The position numbers and the translations under genes are program-made. From contig JAUXRI010000329.1 of assembly GCA_030681895.1 (NCBI GenBank), positions 1-59,279 on the forward strand: DNA of 59,279 bases, read 5' to 3'. Positions 34,906 through 43,045 of this stretch are shown one piece after another (positions within the stretch are counted from its first letter, which is position 1; every line of letters begins with the position of its first letter). This DNA comes from Myxococcales bacterium (GTDB lineage Bacteria; Myxococcota; Myxococcia; Myxococcales; Myxococcaceae). The notes below the pieces were generated by a model that saw nothing but the letters and a program-made list of their open reading frames with translations, was not told the origin of the DNA and searched no databases.

Positions 34906-35248
34906 GGTTCTTCTCCCTGTCTTTGAGTTCCTTCACGACGTCGTCCAACGCATCGAAACGTGCGGCCCAGCGCTCGCGGTACCGCTCGAGCCACGCCGTC
35001 TCGTGTTCCAATTGCCGAGGGCCGAGCTTGCACGTCCGCACTCGGCCGATCTTTTCCGTCTCGACCAGGCCTGCCTGCTCGAGCACTCCGACGTGTTTCT
35101 TCATGCCGGTGAGGGTCATGTGGAACCGGTCGGCGAGGTCGGTGATGGAAGCGTCTGCGCGGCCCAGTTGCTCGAGAATGCCGCGGCGGGTGGCGTCTGA
35201 GAGCGCGGCGAACGAGGCATCGAGGCGGGTGCTGGGATACTGAGCCAT
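34889..35248 (-). CDS. ArsR-family transcriptional regulator
   Basis: The 119-residue product has the winged helix-turn-helix of the ArsR/SmtB family: ATRRGILEQLGRADASITDLA, recognition helix MTLTGMKKHVGVLEQAGLV, and wing TEKIGRVRTCKLG. The CxC metal site of true ArsR sensors is absent; the only Cys is in the wing. It therefore belongs to the non-metal subgroup that accompanies AHSA1 proteins. It probably controls its own two-gene operon. The ATG at 35248 is immediately downstream of pth, which is encoded on the same strand. Confidence 0.9.
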   Translation of the reverse strand: MAQYPSTRLDASFAALSDATRRGILEQLGRADASITDLADRFHMTLTGMKKHVGVLEQAGLVETEKIGRVRTCKLGPRQLEHETAWLERYRERWAARFDALDDVVKELKDREKNHGRTK

Positions 35249-35301
35249 GTGGTGCAGTATTGGCGCGGAGCGTGGGCCAACGCAAGCGCGCCGTGCTCAG
35301 C

Positions 35302-35874
35302 TCACTTCCGGTTGAACCCGTTCATCGCCTTCTGCATCCCGTCGCGCGTCCAGATCTCACAGCCCTCGACGGCGCGTTTGATCAGGTCGGGCAGGGTGGC
35401 GTGCTCCTCTTTCGAGAAGTCACCCAGCACGTGCCCCACCACGCGGTCCTTCGCGTTCGGGCCCTGCGGCTTGTCGACGCCAAAGCGCAGCCGGCAGTAC
35501 GCCTCTTCACCCCACGACTCGCGAATCGAGTTGAGCCCGTTGTGCCCGCCGGTGCCGCCGCCCGCTTTGAGCTGCAGCTTCCCGAACGGCAGGTCGAGCT
35601 CGTCGTGCACCACCAGCACGTCACCCACCGGCACCTTGTAGAACCGCGCGGCCTGGCCCAGCGAGACGCCCGACAGGTTCATGAACGTCTGCGGCTCGAG
35701 CAGCATCACCTGCTCACCAGCGAACCGCGCCTGCGCCAGCCGCGCGTCCCACTTGTTCGAGGTGAAGTCGACCTTCCACTTCGCCGCGAGCGCCTCGACG
35801 ACCATGAATCCGATGTTGTGGCGGTTGCCTTCGTACTGTCGGCCCGGGTTGCCGAGCCCGCAGATGATCTTCAT
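35302..35874 (-). CDS. pth: peptidyl-tRNA hydrolase
   Basis: Start at ATG 35874 with GGGGAG seven bases upstream; an in-frame start six codons earlier lacks support. The 190-residue product cleaves peptidyl-tRNA released from stalled ribosomes. Family motifs are present: GLGNPGRQYEGNRHNIGF with catalytic His19, QTFMNLSG, VVHDELDLPFGK with the essential Asp, and GGGTGGHNGLNSI. Length is typical. It follows rplY in the same direction, an arrangement conserved in many bacteria (rplY/ctc next to pth). Confidence 0.97.
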   Translation of the reverse strand: MKIICGLGNPGRQYEGNRHNIGFMVVEALAAKWKVDFTSNKWDARLAQARFAGEQVMLLEPQTFMNLSGVSLGQAARFYKVPVGDVLVVHDELDLPFGKLQLKAGGGTGGHNGLNSIRESWGEEAYCRLRFGVDKPQGPNAKDRVVGHVLGDFSKEEHATLPDLIKRAVEGCEIWTRDGMQKAMNGFNRK

Positions 35875-35894
35875 GGTGACTCCCCAAAACACGA

Positions 35895-35942
35895 ACGCCG
35901 CCCCGAATGAACCGGAGCGGCGTCGAGCACTTCAGCGCTGAA
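35895..35942 (-). promoter_or_regulatory. two stem-loops in the rplY-pth gap
   Basis: ACGCCGC (35895-35901) pairs with GCGGCGT (35917-35923), and TTCAGCGCTGAA (35931-35942) is a perfect 12-base palindrome. They occupy most of the 75-base gap and could attenuate read-through from rplY into pth or protect the rplY 3' end. No T-run is present. Confidence 0.4.
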
Positions 35943-35949
35943 CTCCGAC

Positions 35950-36693
35950 TTACTTCTTCGCCGGAGCCTTCGCCGCCGCAGCCGGAGCCTTGGCCCCTGC
36001 CGCCGCCGGAGCTGCCTTGCCGTCGGCCGCCTTCGCGTCGCCAGCCTTCGCATCGCCAGCAGCCGCCGCAGCCACAGGCTTGCCATCGGCGCCGACCGCA
36101 GCGACCGCCGCAACCTCGACCACCTTCTCGATTTCAGGCGCGGTGACGACGGCGATGGTGAAGTTGAACGACGACTTCACGGTCACGCCCTCAGGCAGCT
36201 TCACTTCGTTGATGTGCAGCGAGCTGGCGATCTTCAGCGCCGTCACGTCGGCCTCGATCTTCTCGGGGATCGCGCCAGGCAGCGACCACACTTCGAGGTC
36301 GCGGCGGATCTGCGAGAGGATGCCGCCGTCGGTCACGCCTTCGGCCTTGCCGACGAGGATGAGCGGGATCTTCACCTTCACCTGCTCGTTCTCACGAACG
36401 TCGATGAAGTCGACGTGGAGCAGCTCTTTGCTGACCGGGTTCAACTGGAAGTCCTTCACCAGCACGGTCAGCTGCTTGCCCTCGACGTTCAGGCCGATCA
36501 CCGTGTTCATGTGCTTGGGCGTCTTGATGGCGGCCTTGGTCTCTTTGGCGTCGACCGAGATCGCCAGGGGCTTCTCGAGGTACGGGCCATAGACGACCGC
36601 GGGAACCATGCCGGCCATGCGGGTGCGGCGGGCGGGGCCCTTGCCTGAGCCGGTACGGACCTTCGCGTTGAGGGGACGGGTTTCGAATGACAT
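35950..36693 (-). CDS. rplY: 50S ribosomal protein L25 (long CTC-type)
   Basis: ATG 36693 begins the conserved start SFETRPLNAKVRTGSGKGPARR; the in-frame TTG two codons upstream is not needed. The product has 247 residues. The N-terminal half is the 5S-rRNA-binding L25 domain (RMAGMVPAVVYGP, HMNTVIGLNVEGK), followed by the beta domain of TL5/CTC proteins (VKIPLILVGKAEGVTDGGIL, LPGAIPEKIEADVTALKI). The last 50 residues are an Ala/Lys/Gly/Asp low-complexity tail, probably disordered, which is longer than in most homologues. It is divergent from rplS across a 228-base gap in which no strong promoter consensus stands out. Confidence 0.95.
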   Translation of the reverse strand: MSFETRPLNAKVRTGSGKGPARRTRMAGMVPAVVYGPYLEKPLAISVDAKETKAAIKTPKHMNTVIGLNVEGKQLTVLVKDFQLNPVSKELLHVDFIDVRENEQVKVKIPLILVGKAEGVTDGGILSQIRRDLEVWSLPGAIPEKIEADVTALKIASSLHINEVKLPEGVTVKSSFNFTIAVVTAPEIEKVVEVAAVAAVGADGKPVAAAAAGDAKAGDAKAADGKAAPAAAGAKAPAAAAKAPAKK

Positions 36694-36921
36694 GAGCAAG
36701 CCTTGTGCTGAGGACCCGGAACTCGTCCGAATCGATGATGCCCCACCGTTCCGTTCGACCCCGGCATCCTGCCCCGATGGCAGGCCCCGAAGTGTCGCGC
36801 GTCGGTGAAGCGGGGCGGCTCTTACGGGGCACCCTGCACGAGGTCAAGTGCGGGCCTTGCAGCACCCGAAGTCGTCTGGTAGGTGCGCCGTCCTTCTGTC
36901 TTCACTTTCTTGAGGCTTCCC

Positions 36922-37299
36922 ATGCGTTCCGCAGCCCTGCAGTTCGTCGATTCGCTCCACCTCCGCAAGAACGTTCCCGAATTCCGCACCGGTGACACCG
37001 TGCGCGTGAACTGGAAGGTCAAAGAGGGCGAGAAGGAGCGCGTGCAGGCGTTCGAAGGCGTCGTCATTCGCAAGACCCGTGGCTCGGTCGACGCGACCTT
37101 CACCGTGCGCAAGATGTCGTTCGGCGTCGGCGTCGAGCGCATCTTCCCGCTCCACTCGCCCCGCTACGAGACGATCGACGTGCTCACGCGCGGCAGCGTT
37201 CGCCGCAACCGTCTGTTCTATCTCCGCTCGCTGCGTGGCAAGGCTGCCCGCCTCAGCGTGCAGGAAGACAAAGACGAAGCTCCCGCCGCCAAGGCGTAA
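36922..37299 (+). CDS. rplS: 50S ribosomal protein L19
   Basis: I start at ATG 36922 with TGAGG seven bases upstream. The 125-residue product has the L19 motifs FRTGDTVRVNWKVKEGEKER, VQAFEGVVIRK, GVGVERIFPLHSP and RRNRLFYLR. It sits at the interface between ribosomal subunits. The C-terminal tail after the core is short and charged. The usual neighbours trmD and rimM are not adjacent; rplS stands alone between divergent rplY and the next plus-strand gene, which starts 24 bases after its stop. Confidence 0.97.
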   Translation: MRSAALQFVDSLHLRKNVPEFRTGDTVRVNWKVKEGEKERVQAFEGVVIRKTRGSVDATFTVRKMSFGVGVERIFPLHSPRYETIDVLTRGSVRRNRLFYLRSLRGKAARLSVQEDKDEAPAAKA

Positions 37300-37323
37300 C
37301 ATCGAGCTTCCGCGAGGGGGTCG

Positions 37324-39243
37324 ATGCTCATTCTCGAGTTGGCGGTGCAGGGCGTGCGCGGGTTCAGCCCTTCGGCACGCGTGGCTTTCAAGGCCGGGTA
37401 CACCGTTCTCATCAGCCCGACCGAGATCCCCGCGCCGCTTGCCGGCCTGACGACGGCACTCGTCTATCCAGACGGCCGTGGTGGAGACGGCGCCTTCCTC
37501 ACGCCGGGTTCGAAGGTTGGCCGCGCCGGGCTGTCGGTGCAGTCGATCGATCAGAACGTCTGGCGGCTGGTTCGTGATCTGGGCGGGCAGGGTGCGCTCC
37601 ACAAGCTCAACCGGCAGACGAACCAGTTCGAGGTGCTGACGCAAGAGGCCGCGGAGCTGAGCCAGGCGCTCCGCGCGGCCGGTTTCCCAGCGCGACCCAC
37701 GTTCGAGCAGCTCTTCACTTTGAGCGTCGGGCAGCTGCCGTCGCGGCGGCCCAGGGCGAGCGCGAAAGCAGCGGCCGGCCAGCCAGTGAACACCCCTGCG
37801 AGGCCACCTCCGGGCCAGCGCGTGCAGTCGGCCTTCGATCAGTACGCGAACGAGCTAGGGCCGAGCGACACCGGCCCGTCGGTCGAGAAGCTGGCGGCGC
37901 TCGAGAAAGAGCTCGCGATCGCCAAAGAGGTCTCGGGCATCCAGTTCCGCATGGACGGCGTACAGGCCGACGCGTTCAAAGCCGAGCAGCGGCTCCGCGC
38001 CTACGACGAGCTGAAGGAGAAGCTCGAGGCTGCGCGTGCCGAGCTCTTCAAGGCGCCGACGCCGCAGTCCCTGGGCATGCCCGACGACATCGTGGAGCGC
38101 GTGCGCCGCTCGGGGGACGAGAAGAAGCGGCGCGACGACGCCTTCGCGAGGCTCGATCGTGAACGGGCCGAGGCTGGCCTGGGCGAAGAGGCTCCACGCG
38201 TGGCGCCCGTCTGGAAAGACGCCCGCTTCCTTGGCGCCCTCGTGGTGGGCTTCCTGTTGCTGGTGGCGGGCGGGGTACTCGAGGGCATGGGCCGCTTCCT
38301 GGCGCTGTTGGCGATTCCGGCCTTCACGTTCGCCGGGTTGTTCGCGCTGCGCTTCATCGAGGAGCTCCAGCACGGCAGCCGCGAGTCGGCCAAGCGAGAG
38401 GTCTTCGAGGTGCGGCGCAAGAAGCTCGAAGACGAGTTCGGCCTCGCGGCCAGCGTGGTGCAGACGGCCCTGGACAAGGTCGAGGCGAACACGCCCGACG
38501 AGTTCTTCACCATCATGGCCAAACGCGCCGAGCTGCAGCCCGCCGTCGGGGTGCTCGAGCTCGAGTTCGCCGACTACGAGTCTGATCCCGAGACCGCCGG
38601 CCTCGCCGACACCGTCACCCGGCTCAAGGCAGAGCACGAAGAGATGAACCAGAAGCTGCTGGGCATGAGCGGCGGCTACGCCCGCGAGACGCGCGAGATC
38701 GAGCGCGAGCTGCAGCGCATGAAGGAGTCGCTGGCCGGGAAGGCGCCGACTTCATCGGTGAGCGGCGAGTTTTCGGCCGTGCAGACCGGCCCGCAGGAGA
38801 CGTTCGACGACCCGTTCCCCGCGGCGATGCAGCTGGCGGGTGAGATCTTCAGCGCCGACGTGCCGACGCTCTGGGGCGTGATGCGCGATCGCTGCGTGCA
38901 GTACCTCGTCGCGCTCACCGACAAGCGGTACCACGGCGTCGATCTCGACGCGCAGGGCCGCGCCATGGTGCAGGCTCCGGGACGCTCGATTGCTGCCGGC
39001 GAGCTGCCCTCGAAGGATCTCGATCTGCTCTACCTCGCGCTCCGGTTGACCCTCGCCGAGAAGGCGGGCGCCCAGACGAAGCTGCCGGTGCTGATCGAAG
39101 ACGCGTTCGGAGGCGTCATCGACGCCAGCAAGCAGAGCCTCTTCGCCCGCATGCTCAAGCACATCGGCACGCTCACGCAGGTGCTGCACGTCATCGGCGC
39201 CAGCCAGACGCCGCCGGCCGCCGACGCGACGCAGGCGCTCTGA
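37324..39243 (+). CDS. SMC/YhaN-like membrane protein with degenerate ATPase motifs
   Basis: The 639-residue product has the layout of SMC/RecN/YhaN-type ABC ATPases. There is an N-terminal strand pattern (MLILELAVQGVRGFSPSARV), a coiled coil (about 180-290), two membrane helices (about 300-345, FLGALVVGFLLLVAGG and LLAIPAFTFAGLFAL), a second coiled coil (about 350-480), and a C-terminal ATPase half. However, the Walker A position reads GYTVLISPTE without the GxxGxGKS/T loop, and the signature reads LPSKDLDLLYLALRLTL in place of LSGG. The Walker B/D-loop is better preserved (LPVLIEDAFGGVID). It is therefore probably a non-hydrolysing structural relative. It starts 24 bases after rplS, which suggests a shared transcript. 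Confidence 0.7.
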   Translation: MLILELAVQGVRGFSPSARVAFKAGYTVLISPTEIPAPLAGLTTALVYPDGRGGDGAFLTPGSKVGRAGLSVQSIDQNVWRLVRDLGGQGALHKLNRQTNQFEVLTQEAAELSQALRAAGFPARPTFEQLFTLSVGQLPSRRPRASAKAAAGQPVNTPARPPPGQRVQSAFDQYANELGPSDTGPSVEKLAALEKELAIAKEVSGIQFRMDGVQADAFKAEQRLRAYDELKEKLEAARAELFKAPTPQSLGMPDDIVERVRRSGDEKKRRDDAFARLDRERAEAGLGEEAPRVAPVWKDARFLGALVVGFLLLVAGGVLEGMGRFLALLAIPAFTFAGLFALRFIEELQHGSRESAKREVFEVRRKKLEDEFGLAASVVQTALDKVEANTPDEFFTIMAKRAELQPAVGVLELEFADYESDPETAGLADTVTRLKAEHEEMNQKLLGMSGGYARETREIERELQRMKESLAGKAPTSSVSGEFSAVQTGPQETFDDPFPAAMQLAGEIFSADVPTLWGVMRDRCVQYLVALTDKRYHGVDLDAQGRAMVQAPGRSIAAGELPSKDLDLLYLALRLTLAEKAGAQTKLPVLIEDAFGGVIDASKQSLFARMLKHIGTLTQVLHVIGASQTPPAADATQAL

Positions 39244-39253
39244 CGTTCTGCGC

Positions 39254-40174
39254 TCACCGCGCGGTGAGCAACCGGTACCGCTGCAGCGCCTCGACCTCGT
39301 CGACCTCGTGCGTGAAGCCGGTCGCCTTCTTGAACGCCCGGCCGTCGACGACGATGGGAAACTTGATGTGCTCCAGCGCGCCGGGCGGGAGCTTCGGAAA
39401 GCCGAACCGGCCCAGCAGCGCGCGCAGCAGTGGCTCGGGCACCATCATCGTGGTCCGGCCGGTCTGCTGCACGATCATGCTCAGCGGCACGGGGTTGGGC
39501 CCACACACGTTGAAGATGCCCTTCGCGCGCTGCTCGGCGGCGAGGGTGATGGCGCGCGCGGCGTCGGACTCGAAGATGAACTGGAACAGCGGGTCGTACC
39601 CCATCACCAGCGGCACCCGCTTGCCCTTGAGGAACGAGGCGAGCGTGCCCTGCTGCGAGGGCCCCAGCGTGTAGACGAGACGCAACACGCTCGTGCACAG
39701 CTTCGGCTCTCGCCACAGCGCGTTGGCGGCGAAGAGATCGGCGGCGACGAGATCGGCGAGCTCCGGGAAGCTCCCGATGCCGTGCGGCGGCTCATCTTCG
39801 GTGTGGTAGAGCGGAGAGTCGGCGCTGGCCCCGTAGTACGTGTGGCGGCCGACGAAGACGACGTGCTTCACGCCGTGCGCGACGCTGTGCTCGAACAACG
39901 CGCGCGTGCCACCGACGTTGATGCGGGCGCGCTCGTCGCCACCCGCGGTGAGCGCGTTGACGGTGGCCATGTGAATGACGCACTCGGGCCTGCGCGTGCG
40001 GAAAATGTCTTCGGCCGCGCGTTTGCGCAGGTCGGTCTCGAACACCTCGATGCCTTCGGGCGCGTCACGCCAGGGCCGCCGATCCATGCCCAGTACTTCG
40101 TGGCCGCGGCTCTTCATCAGCATGGCGACCTGTCGAGCGAGCGCGCTCGAGACGCCGGCGATCAGCACCTTCAT
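39254..40174 (-). CDS. NAD-dependent epimerase/dehydratase-family protein
   Basis: ATG 40174 overlaps the stop of the upstream acyltransferase gene (ATGA), so translation is coupled. The frame remains open beyond this start, but that extension is only a shadow of the acyltransferase gene. The 306-residue product has an SDR-type Rossmann start (MKVLIAGVSSALARQVA), an acidic end of beta-2 (LGMD), the VIHMATVN segment and NVGGTRALFEHS, typical of extended SDRs. The usual YxxxK active site is not evident (HTYYGASADS is at the expected place), so it may bind nucleotide without catalysing classical epimerisation. Pairing with an acyltransferase suggests lipid modification. Confidence 0.8.
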   Translation of the reverse strand: MKVLIAGVSSALARQVAMLMKSRGHEVLGMDRRPWRDAPEGIEVFETDLRKRAAEDIFRTRRPECVIHMATVNALTAGGDERARINVGGTRALFEHSVAHGVKHVVFVGRHTYYGASADSPLYHTEDEPPHGIGSFPELADLVAADLFAANALWREPKLCTSVLRLVYTLGPSQQGTLASFLKGKRVPLVMGYDPLFQFIFESDAARAITLAAEQRAKGIFNVCGPNPVPLSMIVQQTGRTTMMVPEPLLRALLGRFGFPKLPPGALEHIKFPIVVDGRAFKKATGFTHEVDEVEALQRYRLLTAR

Positions 40175-40989
40175 CGCGCGCCTCCATTGTTCCTGCGTGA
40201 GCGCCGCGAGTCCCGCGCCGCCTCGACGAGCTGGGCGATGCGCGTCTTCACCTGCTCGACGTAGCCCTTGATGATGGTGTCGTCTTCGTTGCCCGAGCCT
40301 TCGAAGCGCATCGGCTCGCCGTAGTGCACCTCGCACGAGGCCGGCAGCGGGAGCGCGAGCCCATACGGCGTCACCGGCACGTACGGCACGCCAAGCAGCT
40401 TTCCGAGCGCGTAGCTGTTGTGCACCGTCGGCACCGCGTCGCCACCGCCGACGAAGCCTAAGGGTACGATCGGCGTCTTCGTCTTGAGCGCGAGCCTGAT
40501 GAAGCCGGTGCCGAAGTCGACCAGCGAGTAGCGCTCCTTGTAGAGCTTGGCGGTGCCCTTCGCGCCCTCGGGGAACACCATGAGCAGGCGATCGTCTTCG
40601 AGGAGCCGCTCCGCGTGTTCGGGCAGACCGGTGAGCTGGCCGGTGCGGCTGGACCAGAGGCTGCCGATGGGGAGCTGGTTGATGAAGCGCTCGGCCATGC
40701 CCTGCGCGAGCCGGGGCGGCTCCATCTCGAGCATCATCGACGCCAACACCAGCGCGCCGTCGAGCGCGTAGCCACCCGAGTGGTTGCCGACGAGCATCGC
40801 GCGGCCGCGCTTCGGCACGTGCTCGACGCCTACCGCGCGCACGCGGAAGTACTTCCGGTACATCCACCCGAGGATCGAGAAGCCCGTCGTGAGGTGCTTC
40901 TTCGAGATGCCGTAGGGGTCGACCCCGAACGCGTTGAAGGGCAGCTCGAGGCGATTCACCAGATCCTTCACTGCTTCATCACGCGCCAT
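40171..40989 (-). CDS. PlsC-like acyltransferase
   Basis: The 272-residue product has the glycerolipid acyltransferase motifs: block I NHSGGYALDG (a variant of HxxxxD), block III FPEGAKG, and block IV PIVPLGFVGGGD. There is no clear membrane helix, so it is probably membrane-associated through a surface helix. These proteins transfer an acyl chain to a lysophospholipid or related lipid. The gene starts near a divergent Ser/Thr kinase gene and is followed by the epimerase-like gene with an ATGA overlap. The substrate cannot be predicted from sequence. Confidence 0.87.
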   Translation of the reverse strand: MARDEAVKDLVNRLELPFNAFGVDPYGISKKHLTTGFSILGWMYRKYFRVRAVGVEHVPKRGRAMLVGNHSGGYALDGALVLASMMLEMEPPRLAQGMAERFINQLPIGSLWSSRTGQLTGLPEHAERLLEDDRLLMVFPEGAKGTAKLYKERYSLVDFGTGFIRLALKTKTPIVPLGFVGGGDAVPTVHNSYALGKLLGVPYVPVTPYGLALPLPASCEVHYGEPMRFEGSGNEDDTIIKGYVEQVKTRIAQLVEAARDSRRSRRNNGGAR

Positions 40990-41101
40990 GTGGGTGACTG
41001 TAGCCCGCGCGCTGGGCTTCTCCTTTCAAATCCACGCCGACCGCCTTTGCGTATGGGGCGCGAAAGGAGCGTTGGGGCCCGGGCGTGGTGGAGTGCCGGA
41101 T

Positions 41102-42463
41102 GTGTCCACCGCTGAACCGATGACGGCATTGCCCTCGCACTCCGGTCGCTCGTTGCACCACTTCCGCCTCGACAAGGGCCTGGCCGAAGGCGGCATGGGC
41201 CGGGTGTACCTGGGCTTCGATCAGTCGCTGCAGCGCCCGGTGGCGGTGAAGGTGATTCGCCCCGAGTACGCGCTCGAGCCGACGTTCGTCGCCCGCTTCG
41301 TGCGTGAGGCGCGAGCCCAGGCGCAGATCATTCACGCCAACGTGGTGCAGGTCTTCTACGTCGGGCAGGAGGGCGACACGCTCTTCATGGTGATGGAGCT
41401 CGTCGAGGGCGGCTCGCTGACGGAGCAGCGCCGCAAGGCGCCCATCGACTGGAAGACGGCGCACCGGCACTTCGTCGCGCTCGCCAACGGCCTGAAGGAA
41501 GCGGCGCGCCAGGGGCTGATTCATCGCGACATCAAACCCGACAACGTGCTCCTCGATCGGTTCGGCGAAGCGCACCTCGCGGACTTCGGGCTCGCGGCGC
41601 CGGTGATGTCACGCGAGGCCGTCACGCTGCCGGCGATGGCGGTGAACCCGGCGTTGCCGACGTTGACCCAGGTCGGCTCGGTGATGGGCAGCCCGCCGTA
41701 CATGTCTCCGGAGCAGGCGGCTGGCGACGTGCTCGACGTGCGCAGCGACATCTACGCGCTGGGCGCGACCTTCCTCGAGGTGATGACGGGCGCCCCGCCG
41801 ACCCGCGCGTCGACGCTGGTGGAGCTCCAGTCGTTTCATCAGGGCCCGCCACCGCCGCCGCTCGCACCGCGCCGTGGAGCCGTGCCTGCCGCTTTTGCCG
41901 AGGTGATCGATCGCTGTCTCGAGCGCGACCGCAGCAAGCGCTACCAGAACTACGACGAGCTCCTCGAAGCGCTCGAAGCGGCGAGCCCAAAACCCGTCAT
42001 CGACTCGGGCGCGCTGCCGCGGGCGATGGCCTGGGGCATCGACACCTCAGTCTTCGTCGGTGCGCTCCTCGGCGCGGCGCCGTTGGGCATCGGGCTGGTG
42101 CCTCGTGTCGCGCTCGCCTTCGGGGTGCTGCTCGCCTGGTTGCTGGCGGGCGCGCTCATGGTGCGAGCGACGCCCGGGTTGTGGATGATGCGGCTGGTGC
42201 TCGCGGGGCCCGACGGTGAGGAGCGCTCGGCCGCACGCATCTTCTGCCGCGGCGTCCTCCAGCACCTGTGGCTGGTGTTCGGAGGGCTGGCGCTCGCGGC
42301 GCTCTACGGCAGCTGGTCGAGCAGTGGACAGGCGCTGGTGTTGGCGAGCCTGTTGATGACGACGGCGATCAGTCTGGTGGGCTCGCTGGCGCGGTTCAGC
42401 TCGAGCCGCCGCACGCTGCTCGATCGCCTCTTTGGAACGCGGGTGCTCGTCTTCGTGCGGTGA
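41102..42463 (+). CDS. Ser/Thr protein kinase with C-terminal RDD membrane domain
   Basis: GTG 41102 has GGTGGAG eight bases upstream; ATG 41120 is an alternative. The product is 453 residues. The Hanks-type kinase domain (about 20-290) has the glycine loop LAEGGMGRVY, VAVKVI, the catalytic loop HRDIKPDN, DFGL, and the activation-segment end PPYMSPEQ. All catalytic residues are present, so it should be active. From about 305 to the end there are four hydrophobic segments with the R-D-D-like pattern (AWGIDTSVFVGALL, GLWMMRLVLAGPDGEE), an RDD domain. This fusion places the kinase at the cytoplasmic membrane. Targets are unknown; an FHA partner such as GltG is possible but not supported by position. 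Confidence 0.88.
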   Translation: MSTAEPMTALPSHSGRSLHHFRLDKGLAEGGMGRVYLGFDQSLQRPVAVKVIRPEYALEPTFVARFVREARAQAQIIHANVVQVFYVGQEGDTLFMVMELVEGGSLTEQRRKAPIDWKTAHRHFVALANGLKEAARQGLIHRDIKPDNVLLDRFGEAHLADFGLAAPVMSREAVTLPAMAVNPALPTLTQVGSVMGSPPYMSPEQAAGDVLDVRSDIYALGATFLEVMTGAPPTRASTLVELQSFHQGPPPPPLAPRRGAVPAAFAEVIDRCLERDRSKRYQNYDELLEALEAASPKPVIDSGALPRAMAWGIDTSVFVGALLGAAPLGIGLVPRVALAFGVLLAWLLAGALMVRATPGLWMMRLVLAGPDGEERSAARIFCRGVLQHLWLVFGGLALAALYGSWSSSGQALVLASLLMTTAISLVGSLARFSSSRRTLLDRLFGTRVLVFVR

Positions 42464-42471
42464 CGACGGGA

Positions 42472-42960
42472 TCAGGCTCCGGTGTGACCGGGCTGCTTCA
42501 CGTTCGCGCGCTGCACGAAGTCTTCGACGGTGCCTGACACGCCCGACGCCTCGATCAACGTGCGGTACGTGCCGAGCGGAATGTCGATGGGGCCCGCGGT
42601 CGACATCAACCACAGCGAGAGGGTGTAGCCGGTCGGCACCCGCGTGATGGGCATCTGTGCCACGCGCAGCTCGACGCGCGCGAGCTCGAGCGGTTCGCCG
42701 TCGACCAGCAATCGTCCCTGGGTCCGCACGAGCGTCCACGTGGCGATCTTCGCGGCGCGGGCCATGACGATCGCCAGCACCGAGATGACGCTCGCCGCCA
42801 GCGCGATGAGGAGAAGGCCCGCCCCACTCGAGAGGTCGACCAGCGCCAGCGCCGTCGACGCCAGCAACACGCCTACCGCCGAGGCGCCGAAGCGGCCCCA
42901 GGCGCGGCCACGCTCGACCATCAAGCAGTCACTGCGGGGTTGGGTGAGGCGAACTCTCAT
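42472..42960 (-). CDS. hypothetical two-helix membrane protein
   Basis: Starts at ATG 42960 and encodes 162 residues. Two adjacent membrane helices (about 25-45 and about 47-68) are followed by a beta-rich cytoplasmic or periplasmic domain (TWTLVRTQGRLLVDGEPLEL, VELRVAQMPI, TGYTLSLWLMST). The plan is the same as that of the hypothetical membrane protein at 23762-24412, but without clear sequence identity. It converges with the kinase gene, the stops being only nine bases apart. Function unknown. Confidence 0.6.
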   Translation of the reverse strand: MRVRLTQPRSDCLMVERGRAWGRFGASAVGVLLASTALALVDLSSGAGLLLIALAASVISVLAIVMARAAKIATWTLVRTQGRLLVDGEPLELARVELRVAQMPITRVPTGYTLSLWLMSTAGPIDIPLGTYRTLIEASGVSGTVEDFVQRANVKQPGHTGA

Positions 42961-43045
42961 GGTGTTGCCTGAAATGTACTCAACGCCCCAACGCCGCGCA
43001 TCCCCCTGTGCTTCCCGACGAAATGAAGGGGCGTCGCCAACGGCC

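Noticed and set aside
36694..36921. rplS leader RNA or tRNA in the rplY-rplS gap
   Set aside because: No cloverleaf or conserved ribosomal-leader fold was recognised; a possible TTGCAG/TAGGTG promoter (36857-36885) has a poor -10 box.
40175..40867. upstream extension of the epimerase frame to 40867
   Set aside because: The extension overlaps the acyltransferase gene in another frame and is Arg/Ala-rich; the Rossmann start and ATGA overlap fix the true start at 40174.
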